A DNA stretch of 64,000 bases. Origin: an uncultured beta proteobacterium. GTDB lineage: Bacteria > Pseudomonadota > Gammaproteobacteria > Burkholderiales > Burkholderiaceae_C. The stretch is from assembly GCA_903938815.1 (NCBI GenBank), contig CAJAES010000041.1:1-64000 (forward strand). The letters are read 5' to 3'. Numbering within the stretch: the first letter of the stretch is position 1; each line of letters opens with the position of its first letter. This document shows positions 8,146-15,627 of this stretch, piece after piece. The position numbers and the translations under genes are program-made. The notes below the pieces were generated by a model. The model was not told the DNA's origin. It did no database searches and saw nothing but the letters and a program-made list of their open reading frames with translations.

Positions 8146-9101
8146 TTCGGCTTCCTCTGCAGCAGGCCGATCAGGCCGTTGGGCAAGAGCGCGACGCTCA
8201 GGATGATGGTCAGGCCCAGGCCCAGGTGCCAGTGCTTGGCGAAGGCGCCGAAGATGGCCTCGGACTTGAAGAACTCCTGCAGCAGCGCGTAGGCGAAGGC
8301 GCCCAGCACCGCCCCGCGCAGGTGGCCGAGGCCGCCCAGGATGATCATGATCAGAACCGAGCCGGACAGGTGCCAGCTCAGCAGTTCGGGGTTCACGAAA
8401 CCGTCCTTCACCGCGAACAGGAATCCGGCGTAGCCCGCCAGCGCGCCCGAGATCACGAAGGCCGCGAGCTTGTAGGGGTAGGTGGAGAAGCCGGTGGCGC
8501 GCATGCGCTGCTCGTTGGCCTTGATGCCGGCCAGCGCGCGGCCGAAGCGCGAGCGCAGGATCAGCGCCAGCAGCGCGTACACCGCCACCAGGCTCGCCAG
8601 TGTGAAGCCGTAGAACACCGCAGGCTTGTCGAGGTCGATCAGCACCGCATCGCCCACGGCCAGCACCGGCTTGACATAGAGATAGATGCCGTCGGTGCCG
8701 CCGCCGAGCGGGGTGTCGTGGATCACGAAATAGGCCATCTGCGCGAAGGCCAGCGTGACCATGATGAAGTACACGCCCTTGGTGCGCAGCGAGAGCGCGC
8801 CCATGAAGAGCGCATAGGCCGCAGATGCGCCCACCGCCGCCGGGATGATCCACCACAGCGCGGCGGGTTCGCTCTCGGGCGCCAGCAGCACGGCGGCGTA
8901 GGCCCCGATGCCGAACAGCGCCGCGTGGCCGAAGCACACGAGCCCCGTGCTGCCCACCAGCAGTTCGAGGCTGAGCGCGAAGATGGCGAAGATCATGATC
9001 TTCGCGACGAGGTCGGTGCCGTAGTTGCCGCCCACGAGCGGGTACAGCGCCAGCAGCAGCAGGCCGAAGAGGGGCAGGGCGTAGCGTTGCATGGGCTTCA
9101 T
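8142..9101 (-). CDS. livM: Branched-chain/aromatic acid ABC transporter permease LivM
   Basis: A 319-residue permease with about eight to ten hydrophobic segments. The characteristic LivM blocks are GLVCFGHAALFGIGAYA and the central EAA-like region around RSRFGRALAGIKANEQRM. The ATG at 9101 overlaps the livH stop by four bases; a second ATG nine bases further in (9092, MQRYALP) is possible. It forms the membrane pore with LivH. No periplasmic binding protein gene (livK) is found anywhere in the cluster. Confidence 0.9.
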   Translation of the reverse strand: MKPMQRYALPLFGLLLLALYPLVGGNYGTDLVAKIMIFAIFALSLELLVGSTGLVCFGHAALFGIGAYAAVLLAPESEPAALWWIIPAAVGASAAYALFMGALSLRTKGVYFIMVTLAFAQMAYFVIHDTPLGGGTDGIYLYVKPVLAVGDAVLIDLDKPAVFYGFTLASLVAVYALLALILRSRFGRALAGIKANEQRMRATGFSTYPYKLAAFVISGALAGYAGFLFAVKDGFVNPELLSWHLSGSVLIMIILGGLGHLRGAVLGAFAYALLQEFFKSEAIFGAFAKHWHLGLGLTIILSVALLPNGLIGLLQRKPK

Positions 9102-9967
9102 CCCGCCTTGAACAGGCCGTCGGGCTTCCAGAGCAGGATCAGCGCCATCAGCACGTACACCAGCACGCCCGCCGCCTGCGGCAGCAGCACCTTGCCGAAG
9201 GTGTCCACGGTGCCGATGAGCAGCGCCGCCACCAGCGCGCCGCGGATGGAGCCGATGCCGCCGATGACCACCACCACGAAGCAGATGATCAGCACCGAGT
9301 TGCCCATGCCGGGGTACACCGACGAGACCGGCGAGGCGATCATCCCGGCGAAAACTGCGATGGCCACGCCCGCGGCGAACACGATGCGATACAGGAACTT
9401 GATGTCCACGCCCAGCGACTGCACCATCTCGCGGTTGGTGCTGCCGGCGCGGATGGTCATGCCGAGCCGGGTGCGCGTGAACACCAGGTACATGCCCAGC
9501 GCCAGCGCCAGGCACACGCCGGAGATGAAGAGCCGGTAGACGGGGTAGGTCATGACATCGCCCAGCGCGATGCTGCCCGACAGGAATTCGGGCGCCTGCA
9601 CGCCGTGCACGTCGTCGCCCACCAGCAGGCTGCGGATCTCCTCGAACACGAGGATCAGCCCGTAGGTCATGAGCACCTGCTGCAGGTGCTCGCGCTCGTA
9701 CAGGTAGCTGAAGAACACCCACTCGAGCATGTACCCGAGCACGATGGACAGCACCAGCCCCACGCCCAGCGTGACGAAGAAACCGCCGCCGACCAGTGGC
9801 GCCAGGCCGTAGGCCATGTAGGCGCCGATCATGTAGAAACTGCCGTGGGCCAGGTTGATGACGCCCATGATCCCGAAGATCAGCGTCAGCCCGGAGGCCA
9901 CCAGGAACAGCAGAAGCCCGTACTGAAGCGAGTTCAGGCACTGGATGAGGAAGGTGGCGGCGTCCAT
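9098..9967 (-). CDS. livH: Branched-chain/aromatic acid ABC transporter permease LivH
   Basis: A 289-residue inner-membrane permease of the LivH family, with GLLLFLVASGLTLIFGIMGV and INLAHGSFYMIGAY near the N-terminus and the conserved GGIGSIRGALVAALLIG block near the end. The start at 9967 (MDAATFLIQCLNS) fits the family. The upstream bases carry no clear Shine-Dalgarno sequence; an AT-rich perfect hairpin occupies that place and may affect translation. It follows the alpha/beta hydrolase by 25 bp. Confidence 0.9.
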   Translation of the reverse strand: MDAATFLIQCLNSLQYGLLLFLVASGLTLIFGIMGVINLAHGSFYMIGAYMAYGLAPLVGGGFFVTLGVGLVLSIVLGYMLEWVFFSYLYEREHLQQVLMTYGLILVFEEIRSLLVGDDVHGVQAPEFLSGSIALGDVMTYPVYRLFISGVCLALALGMYLVFTRTRLGMTIRAGSTNREMVQSLGVDIKFLYRIVFAAGVAIAVFAGMIASPVSSVYPGMGNSVLIICFVVVVIGGIGSIRGALVAALLIGTVDTFGKVLLPQAAGVLVYVLMALILLWKPDGLFKAG

Positions 9968-9979
9968 GGCGTGTCGGTG

Positions 9980-10003
9980 AATTGCTTTAACTCTAAAGCA
10001 ATT
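9980..10003 (-). promoter_or_regulatory. Perfect AT-rich inverted repeat ahead of livH
   Basis: AATTGCTTT (9980-9988) and AAAGCAATT (9995-10003) are perfect reverse complements around a six-base loop. The element covers the stop codon of the hydrolase gene and ends 12 bp before the livH start, where a ribosome binding site would be expected. It could be an operator or an intercistronic RNA hairpin that sets livH expression. Confidence 0.5.
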
Positions 10004-10772
10004 TGAGAAAGTCGCCAACGGCGGCGATGACGGCTTCGGGTTGATCCCGGTGCGGCGAATGGCCGCAGGCGGGCAGTTCAACCAGCTTCGTCTGCGGTAC
10101 GCCCTGTGCGATGCCGCGGATCTGCCCCAGCGTGCCGTATTCGTCGTCCACGCCCTGGAGCGCCAGAACCGGGCAGGCGATGGCCTTGATCTCGGCCTCG
10201 ATGTTCCAGGCCTCGAACTCGGGCTGCAGCCAGATGTCGTTCCAGCCGCGGAAGACCGATTCGACGTCGTCGTGGTACCGCGCCAGCCTGCGGGGCAGGT
10301 CGGTCTGCTCCCAGGCGCTGCGCGCTTCGCGGATGCTGGCCACCGACAGCGGCTCCACGAAGATGTGCGGCGCCATCACGATCAGGCCGCGCAGCGCCTG
10401 CGGGAAGCGCGCCGCGAACAGCAGCGCGATGGAGCCGCCGTCGCTGTGGCCGATGAGCACCGGCGGCTCGCTCACGCCCAGCGCGACAAGCAGCGCCGGC
10501 AGCACCTCGTGCGCCTGGCGGTGCATGAAGTCGGGCGCCAGCGGGCGCTCCGGCGGGCGCGGCGTGCTGCGGCCGTAGCCGGGGCGCGAGTACACGAGGC
10601 CGCGCACGCCGCAGGCCGCGCACAGGCGGTCCGGGAAATCCTTCCACATCGCCACCGAACCCAGGCCCTCGTGCAGGAACACGAGCAGCGGCGCGGAAGC
10701 CGGCCCTTCGACCCAGCGATGCTCGATGCGGACGCGGCGACCGTCCCAGTCGATCTCGACGGACTCGCTCAC
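9993..10772 (-). CDS. Alpha/beta hydrolase of the benzoate (box) cluster
   Basis: A 259-residue alpha/beta hydrolase. The oxyanion region is FLHEGLGS, the nucleophile elbow is GHSDGG (Ser about 110), the acid is in GVDDEYG and the catalytic His in CGHSPHRDQP. It is translationally coupled to benzoate-CoA ligase (four-base overlap), an arrangement common in box clusters. A role as thioesterase or as hydrolase of an ester-linked benzoate precursor is plausible but not shown by sequence. Confidence 0.8.
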   Translation of the reverse strand: MSESVEIDWDGRRVRIEHRWVEGPASAPLLVFLHEGLGSVAMWKDFPDRLCAACGVRGLVYSRPGYGRSTPRPPERPLAPDFMHRQAHEVLPALLVALGVSEPPVLIGHSDGGSIALLFAARFPQALRGLIVMAPHIFVEPLSVASIREARSAWEQTDLPRRLARYHDDVESVFRGWNDIWLQPEFEAWNIEAEIKAIACPVLALQGVDDEYGTLGQIRGIAQGVPQTKLVELPACGHSPHRDQPEAVIAAVGDFLKLL

Positions 10773-12355
10773 GCTGCGCCCGACTCGCGGTCGCGCAGCT
10801 TGAAGCGCTGGATCTTGCCGGTGGCCGTCTTGGGCAGGTCGGCCACGAACTCGATCTGGCGCGGGTACTTGTAGGGCGCCAGCTTGTCCTTCACGAAGGC
10901 CTTCAGTTCGGCCTCGGTGGCCTCGCCGCCGGTCTTCAGGACCACGAAGGCCTTGGTCTTGGTCAGGCCCTCGGCATCCTGCACGCCGATGACGGCGGCC
11001 TCCAGCACGGCCGGGTGCTGCACCAGGGTCGCTTCCACCTCGAAGGGGCTCACGTAGATGCCGCTGACCTTGAGCATGTCGTCACTGCGGCCGCCGTAGG
11101 TGTAGCTGCCATCGGCGTTGCGGATGTACTTGTCGCCGCTCTTCGTCCAGCCGCCCTGGAAGGTGTCGCGCGTCTTGGCGCGGTTGCCCCAGTACATCAT
11201 CGCGGCCGAGGGGCCGTGGATGTAGAGGTCGCCGGGTTCGCCGTCGGGCACGGCCTGGCCGTCGTCGCCGCGCAGCTGCACTTCGTAGCCGGGCACCGGC
11301 CAGCCGGTGGTGCCGTAGCGCACGCGCTCGGGCGTGTTCGACAGGAAGATGTGCAGCATCTCGGTCGAGCCGATGCCGTCGACGATGTCGATGCCGAAGT
11401 GGCGCTGGAACTTCTCGCCAAGCTCGGCGGGCAGGGCTTCGCCGGCGGACGACACCAGCCGCAGCGACACGGCGTCGCGCGCGGGAAGGTTCGGGTGGGC
11501 CAGCATGCCGGCAAAGCCCGTGGGCGCGCCGTAGAAGACCGTGGGCTTCGGGCTGCCCGTCCAGCGCTTGAACACCGCGTCCGGGGTGGGGCGCTCGCCC
11601 ATCAGCAGCGTGGTGGCGCCGACGCTCATCGGGAACGTGAGGGCGTTGCCCAGGCCGTAGGCGAAGAAGAGCTTGGCGGCCGAGAAGCAGACATCGTCCT
11701 CGCGCAGCTTCAGAACCCCCTTGCCGTACAGCTCCGCGGTCCAGTAGGGGTTGGCGTGCGAGTGCACCGTGCCTTTCGGGCGGCCGGTGGAGCCGGAGGA
11801 ATACAGCCAGAAGGCCGGGTCGTCGGCGCCGGTGGCGGCGGGCCGGGCCTGCGGCGCGTGCGCCTGCAGGAAGGCTTCGAAATCCACTTCGGCCGGGTGC
11901 AGCGGCGCGACCGGGCGCGAGACGATGACCTTCTCGACCTCGTGGTCGGCCTTCACCAGGGCGCTGTTCAGCGCGGGCAGCAGCGCGCCCGAGACCAGCA
12001 CTGCCTGCGCGCGCGAGTGCTCCAGCATGTAGGCGTAGTCATCGGCGGTCAGCAGCGTGTTCACGGCCACCGGCACCACGCCCGCGTACATGGCGCCCAG
12101 GAAGCTCACGGGCCAGTCGTTGCCGTCGAGCATCAGCAGCAGAACGCGCTCCTCGCGCCGCAGGCCGAGGCTGCGCAGGCCGGCGGCCAGGCGGCGCGCG
12201 CGTTCTTCGAGCGCGCCGTAGCTGAGCGCACCCTGCTCGTCGATGAAGGCCGCCTTGGTGGGGCGGCCGGCGTTGACCGCCATCAGGTGCGCGGCGATGT
12301 TGAACTGCTCGGGCGGGACGCCAACTGGCGTGGGCGTGGATGTGGGCGTGGTCAT
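10769..12355 (-). CDS. bclA: Benzoate-CoA ligase
   Basis: A 528-residue adenylate-forming enzyme that converts benzoate, ATP and CoA to benzoyl-CoA, the entry step of the box pathway in the cytoplasm. The AMP-binding P-loop is YSSGSTGRPKG, the A5 region contains GIGSTEMLHIFLSN, the hinge is YGGRSDDMLKVSG and the catalytic lysine lies in KTATGKIQRFK. Length and motifs agree with BclA/BadA-type benzoate-CoA ligases (about 520-530 residues). The start at 12355 (MTTPTS) is 5 bp after the DUF4863 gene ends. Nearby 2-aminobenzoate or 4-hydroxybenzoate activity cannot be excluded, but the box genes support benzoate. Confidence 0.92.
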   Translation of the reverse strand: MTTPTSTPTPVGVPPEQFNIAAHLMAVNAGRPTKAAFIDEQGALSYGALEERARRLAAGLRSLGLRREERVLLLMLDGNDWPVSFLGAMYAGVVPVAVNTLLTADDYAYMLEHSRAQAVLVSGALLPALNSALVKADHEVEKVIVSRPVAPLHPAEVDFEAFLQAHAPQARPAATGADDPAFWLYSSGSTGRPKGTVHSHANPYWTAELYGKGVLKLREDDVCFSAAKLFFAYGLGNALTFPMSVGATTLLMGERPTPDAVFKRWTGSPKPTVFYGAPTGFAGMLAHPNLPARDAVSLRLVSSAGEALPAELGEKFQRHFGIDIVDGIGSTEMLHIFLSNTPERVRYGTTGWPVPGYEVQLRGDDGQAVPDGEPGDLYIHGPSAAMMYWGNRAKTRDTFQGGWTKSGDKYIRNADGSYTYGGRSDDMLKVSGIYVSPFEVEATLVQHPAVLEAAVIGVQDAEGLTKTKAFVVLKTGGEATEAELKAFVKDKLAPYKYPRQIEFVADLPKTATGKIQRFKLRDRESGAA

Positions 12356-12360
12356 GGCGA

Positions 12361-12825
12361 TCACCTGGTGAACTCGATCTGCCCTGCAGGCAGCAGGTAC
12401 AGCACCAGGGCCCGGCCCTGGGTGACGGTGGGGCGGTGCGCGCTGCCGGGCGGGCAGACCAGCCAGCCCGCGGGGCGGCCGTCGAACCGGGCATCGCCCT
12501 CGATCGGCATGATGAGGTCGATCTCGCCTTGCGGATGCACGTGGTGCGGGCCGGCGATGTCCGTCATGTCGACCACATCCACCGAGAACCCGTGCAGGTC
12601 GTCCGCTGGCTTGAAGACCCGGCCGTACCGGATGCCGCCACCCTCGCGCTGGCATAGCCAGCCTGCAGCCACGCCCGCCTCGCACCCGGCCTTCAGCGTG
12701 CGGTAGCTCTCGCTCGCCGGGCCGTGCTCGGCGTTCAGCCAGGCGTCAAGCCCGGCGTCCAGCGCGCGTCCGGCCAGCGGGGCGGTGAAAGCGGCCAGAT
12801 GGGCCCGGAACTCGGCTTCTGTCAT
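12361..12825 (-). CDS. DUF4863 family protein of the benzoate cluster
   Basis: A 154-residue protein matching, by its features and place, the DUF4863 proteins that accompany box clusters. The C-terminal half looks like a small cupin-type barrel: residues around HVHPQGEIDLIMPI and the AGWLVCPPGSAHRPTV turn resemble cupin metal-binding motifs. The function is unknown. It is the first gene of the leftward operon and starts 32 bp from a TGCA-N6-TGCA site. The start at 12825 (MTEAEFRAHLAAF) is preferred over an upstream ATG at 12897, which would read through the regulatory region. Confidence 0.75.
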   Translation of the reverse strand: MTEAEFRAHLAAFTAPLAGRALDAGLDAWLNAEHGPASESYRTLKAGCEAGVAAGWLCQREGGGIRYGRVFKPADDLHGFSVDVVDMTDIAGPHHVHPQGEIDLIMPIEGDARFDGRPAGWLVCPPGSAHRPTVTQGRALVLYLLPAGQIEFTR

Positions 12826-12838
12826 GGCGATGTCGTCC

Positions 12839-12867
12839 TTGCGCGCACCAGCAGGATGCAGTATGGT
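12839..12867 (+). promoter_or_regulatory. Putative boxR promoter
   Basis: TTGCGC (12839-12844) and TATGGT (12862-12867) are separated by 17 bp, which would place transcription start near 12874 and give a 27-base leader to boxR. The -10 hexamer overlaps the TGCA-N6-TGCA box at 12857-12870, so bound BoxR would block its own promoter. This is predicted from sequence only. Confidence 0.4.
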
Positions 12868-12870
12868 GCA
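12857..12870. promoter_or_regulatory. Putative BoxR operator 1
   Basis: TGCA-GTATGG-TGCA is an exact TGCA-N6-TGCA element, the sequence pattern I recall for BoxR operators in Azoarcus. It lies between the divergent DUF4863 and boxR genes and overlaps the predicted boxR -10 and the predicted start region of the leftward transcript. Confidence 0.65.
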
Positions 12871-12878
12871 TGTCAAGG

Positions 12879-12907
12879 ACGATAGGGAACGCAGCAACCC
12901 ATGTCAA
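12879..12907 (-). promoter_or_regulatory. Putative promoter of the DUF4863-bclA-liv operon
   Basis: Reading leftward, a perfect -35 TTGACA (12907-12902) is followed after 17 bp by TATCGT (12884-12879). Transcription would start near 12872, about 47 bases ahead of the DUF4863 start. Its -35 lies inside the first codons of boxR and touches operator 2; operator 1 sits just downstream of the start point. A second TTGACA at 12876-12871 lacks a good -10. Confidence 0.5.
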
Positions 12908-13830
12908 GCACTATAGTTCATGTCCCCGGGAAATCCCCAGGGGAAGAGGCGCCCGAGGCCGACGAGAAGAACCCCTTCCTGGTGGCGCTGGGCGAGCGCG
13001 TGCGCAACCTGCGCGCGCGGCGCGGCCTGACGCGCAAGGCGGTGGCGGTGGCGGCCGATGTCTCCGAGCGGCACCTCGCCAACCTGGAATACGGCATCGG
13101 CAATGCGTCCATCCTGGTGCTGCTGCAGGTGGCGGGCGCGCTGCAGTGCTCGCTGGCCGAACTGCTGGGCGACTTCACCACCGCATCGCCGGAGTGGCTG
13201 CTGATCCGCGAACTGCTCGAGCACCGCCAGGAGGGCGAGTTGCGCCGCGCGCGCGTGGCGCTGGGCGAACTGTTCGGCACCGGCGGCGGGAACGCCGCGC
13301 GCAGCCAGCGCATCGCGCTGATCGGCCTGCGCGGGGCGGGCAAGTCCACGCTCGGGCAGATGCTGGCCGACGACCTGGAGTACCCGTTCGTCGAGCTGAG
13401 CCGGGAGATCGAGAAGTTCGCCGGCTGCAGCATCAGCGAGATCCAGGCGCTGTACGGCATGAACGCCTACCGGCGCTACGAGCGGCGCGCGCTGGAGGAG
13501 GCGATCCAGATCTACCCCGAGGCCGTCATCGCCACGCCGGGCGGCCTGGTGTCGGATGCCGCCACCTTCAATCAGCTGCTGGCGCACTGCACCACCGTGT
13601 GGCTCAAGGCCGAACCCGAGCAGCACATGGCCCGGGTGGCCGCTCAGGGCGACCTGCGCCCCATGGCCGCCAGCCGCGAGGCCATGGACGACCTGCGGCG
13701 CATCCTGTCCGGGCGGGCTGCGTTCTATTCCAAGGCCGATCTCACGGTGGACACCAGTGCGCAGGCCCTGGAACCCAGCTTCCAGATCCTGCGCCAGCAG
13801 GTGCGCCAGTCCCTGCAGCTTCCAGTCTGA
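12901..13830 (+). CDS. boxR: BoxR-type transcriptional regulator (XRE domain plus shikimate kinase-like domain)
   Basis: A 309-residue regulator. Residues 30-90 form an XRE-type helix-turn-helix (GERVRNLRARRGLTRKAV, then SERHLANLEYG). From about 137 a shikimate-kinase-like domain begins with Walker A GLRGAGKST at 142-150. This two-domain layout defines BoxR, which represses box genes and is released by benzoyl-CoA. It is placed between the leftward ligase/transport operon and the rightward boxCBA operon, ideal for controlling both. The ATG at 12901 overlaps a degenerate operator; the first 25 residues are unconserved-looking, so a slightly later start is possible. Confidence 0.9.
   Translation: MSSTIVHVPGKSPGEEAPEADEKNPFLVALGERVRNLRARRGLTRKAVAVAADVSERHLANLEYGIGNASILVLLQVAGALQCSLAELLGDFTTASPEWLLIRELLEHRQEGELRRARVALGELFGTGGGNAARSQRIALIGLRGAGKSTLGQMLADDLEYPFVELSREIEKFAGCSISEIQALYGMNAYRRYERRALEEAIQIYPEAVIATPGGLVSDAATFNQLLAHCTTVWLKAEPEQHMARVAAQGDLRPMAASREAMDDLRRILSGRAAFYSKADLTVDTSAQALEPSFQILRQQVRQSLQLPV
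12907..12920. promoter_or_regulatory. Putative BoxR operator 2 (degenerate)
   Basis: AGCA-CTATAG-TTCA differs from TGCA-N6-TGCA at two positions; its CTATAG core resembles the CTAAAG core of operator 4. It overlaps the boxR start codons and the -35 of the leftward promoter, 50 bp from operator 1. Confidence 0.45.
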
Positions 13831-13843
13831 GAAAGGCAGTACA

Positions 13844-13857
13844 TGAAGTGGAGTGCA
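13844..13857. promoter_or_regulatory. Putative BoxR operator 3 (degenerate)
   Basis: TGAA-GTGGAG-TGCA differs from TGCA-N6-TGCA at one position. It lies just upstream of the predicted boxC -35, 35 bp from operator 4. Confidence 0.45.
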
Positions 13858-13860
13858 TGC

Positions 13861-13889
13861 TTGACGCCGGCCAAAACATGCACTAAAGT
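13861..13889 (+). promoter_or_regulatory. Putative boxC promoter
   Basis: TTGACG (13861-13866) and TAAAGT (13884-13889) are spaced by 17 bp, giving a start near 13896 and a leader of about 50 bases to boxC. The -10 lies inside the palindromic operator 4. Confidence 0.5.
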
Positions 13890-13892
13890 GCA
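13879..13892. promoter_or_regulatory. Putative BoxR operator 4 (best match)
   Basis: TGCA-CTAAAG-TGCA is an exact TGCA-N6-TGCA element and also an almost perfect palindrome (TGCACT-AA-AGTGCA). It covers the predicted boxC -10, the classical position for repression. Confidence 0.7.
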
Positions 13893-13911
13893 ATCACTGA
13901 CCACCAAGGCG

Positions 13912-13925
13912 CGCACTATTCTGCG
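13912..13925. promoter_or_regulatory. Putative BoxR operator 5 (degenerate)
   Basis: CGCA-CTATTC-TGCG differs from TGCA-N6-TGCA at one position in each half. It lies 33 bp downstream of operator 4 in the boxC leader, so operators 3, 4 and 5 are nearly evenly spaced. Confidence 0.4.
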
Positions 13926-13946
13926 CCTTACCGCCGGAGACCCGCG

Positions 13947-15605
13947 ATGAGCACCCCCACCCGCGTCGATTACCAGACCGAACCCTCCCGCTACCGCCAC
14001 TGGAAGCTGAAGTTCGACGGCGCCATCGCCACGCTGGCCATCGACATCGACGAGACGGGCGGCCTGCGCCCCGGCTACAAGCTCAAGCTCAACAGCTACG
14101 ACCTGGGCGTGGACATCGAGCTGCACGACGCGCTCAACCGCATCCGCTTCGAGCACCCCGAGGTGAAGAGCGTGGTGGTCACGAGCCTGAAGGACAAGGT
14201 CTTCTGCTCGGGCGCGAACATCTTCATGCTGGGCGTCTCCAGCCACGCCTGGAAGGTGAACTTCTGCAAGTTCACCAACGAGACCCGCAACGGCATCGAG
14301 GACTCCTCCGCCCACAGCGGCCTGAAGTTCGTGGCCGCGGTCAACGGCGCCTGCGCCGGCGGCGGCTACGAACTGGCCCTGGCCTGCGACGAGATCATCC
14401 TGGTGGACGACCGCAGCAGCGCCGTCAGCCTGCCCGAGGTGCCGCTGCTCGGCGTGCTGCCCGGCACCGGCGGCCTGACCCGCGTGACCGACAAGCGCCA
14501 CGTGCGCCATGACCTGGCCGACATCTTCTGCACCAGCGTCGAAGGCGTCCGTGGCCAGAAGGCCAAGGACTGGCGCCTCGTGGACGCCGTGGCCAAGCCC
14601 GCCGTGTTCGCGCAGGCCGTGCAGGAGCGTGCGATGCAGCTCGCCGCCGGCAGCCACCGGCCGAGCGAAGGGCAGGGCGTGGCGCTGCCGGCCCTGAGCA
14701 AGACCATCGAGGCCGATGCGCTGCGGTACACGCACGTCACTGTCGAGATCGATCGCACCCGCCGCACCGCGAGCCTGACCGTGAAGGCCCCCACCGGCAC
14801 GCAGCCGGCCGACGCTGTCGCCATCGCCGCCGCCGGGGCCGCCTGGTACCCGCTGCAGATGGGCCGCGAGCTCGACGACGCCATCCTCGAGATGCGCACG
14901 AACGAGCCCGAGATCGGCACCTGGCTGATCAGGACCGAGGGCGACGCCGCCGCAGTCCTGGCGATGGACGAGACGCTCGCGAAGTTCAGCGACCACTGGC
15001 TGGTGCGCGAGACCACCGGCCTGCTGCGCCGCACCTTCAGCCGCCTGGATGTCTCCTCGCGCAGCCTGTTCGCGCTGATCGAACCCGGCTCCTGCTTCGC
15101 CGGCACCTTCCTGGAGCTGGCCCTGGCCTGCGACCGCAGCTACCACCTGGCGCTGCCGGACGACGCCGCCCGCGCCCCGAAGATCACCGTCGGCGAGCGC
15201 AACTTCGGCAGTTACCCCATGGCCACCGGCCAGAGCCGCCTGGCGCGCCGCTTCTACGAGGAAGCGCCGGCGCTGGAAGCCGTGCGCGCCCAGGCCGGCC
15301 AGGCGCTCGACGCCGACGCCGCCTTCGCGATCGGGCTCGTCACCGCCAACCCGGACGACATCGACTGGGCCGACGAGGTGCGCATCGCGATCGAGGAGCG
15401 CGTGGCGATGTCGCCGGACGCGCTCACCGGCCTCGAGGCCAACCTGCGCTTCAACGGCCCCGAGAACATGGTCACCCGCATCTTCGGCCGGCTGACCGCC
15501 TGGCAGAACTGGATCTTCCAGCGCCCCAACGCCGTCGGCGAAAAGGGTGCGCTCAAGGTCTACGGTACCGGCCAGAAGGCCGGCTTCGATTGGAATCGCG
15601 TCTAA
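13947..15605 (+). CDS. boxC: Benzoyl-CoA-dihydrodiol lyase BoxC
   Basis: A 552-residue crotonase-superfamily enzyme that opens the ring of 2,3-epoxybenzoyl-CoA to 3,4-dehydroadipyl-CoA semialdehyde and formate. The N-terminal crotonase domain holds the CAGGGYELALACDEI motif near residue 133-147 and LPEVPLLGVLPGTGGLTR after it; a second, diverged crotonase-like half contains FAGTFLELALACDRSY. Length and two-domain layout match BoxC (about 550 residues). It is the first gene of the rightward operon, ahead of boxB by 22 bp. Confidence 0.95.
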   Translation: MSTPTRVDYQTEPSRYRHWKLKFDGAIATLAIDIDETGGLRPGYKLKLNSYDLGVDIELHDALNRIRFEHPEVKSVVVTSLKDKVFCSGANIFMLGVSSHAWKVNFCKFTNETRNGIEDSSAHSGLKFVAAVNGACAGGGYELALACDEIILVDDRSSAVSLPEVPLLGVLPGTGGLTRVTDKRHVRHDLADIFCTSVEGVRGQKAKDWRLVDAVAKPAVFAQAVQERAMQLAAGSHRPSEGQGVALPALSKTIEADALRYTHVTVEIDRTRRTASLTVKAPTGTQPADAVAIAAAGAAWYPLQMGRELDDAILEMRTNEPEIGTWLIRTEGDAAAVLAMDETLAKFSDHWLVRETTGLLRRTFSRLDVSSRSLFALIEPGSCFAGTFLELALACDRSYHLALPDDAARAPKITVGERNFGSYPMATGQSRLARRFYEEAPALEAVRAQAGQALDADAAFAIGLVTANPDDIDWADEVRIAIEERVAMSPDALTGLEANLRFNGPENMVTRIFGRLTAWQNWIFQRPNAVGEKGALKVYGTGQKAGFDWNRV

Positions 15606-15627
15606 AGATCAACAGGAGCAGTACGAC

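Noticed and set aside
12871..12876. Second TTGACA on the minus strand as the main promoter of the DUF4863 operon
   Set aside because: No acceptable -10 lies 16-18 bp downstream; the TTGACA at 12907-12902 has a better partner.
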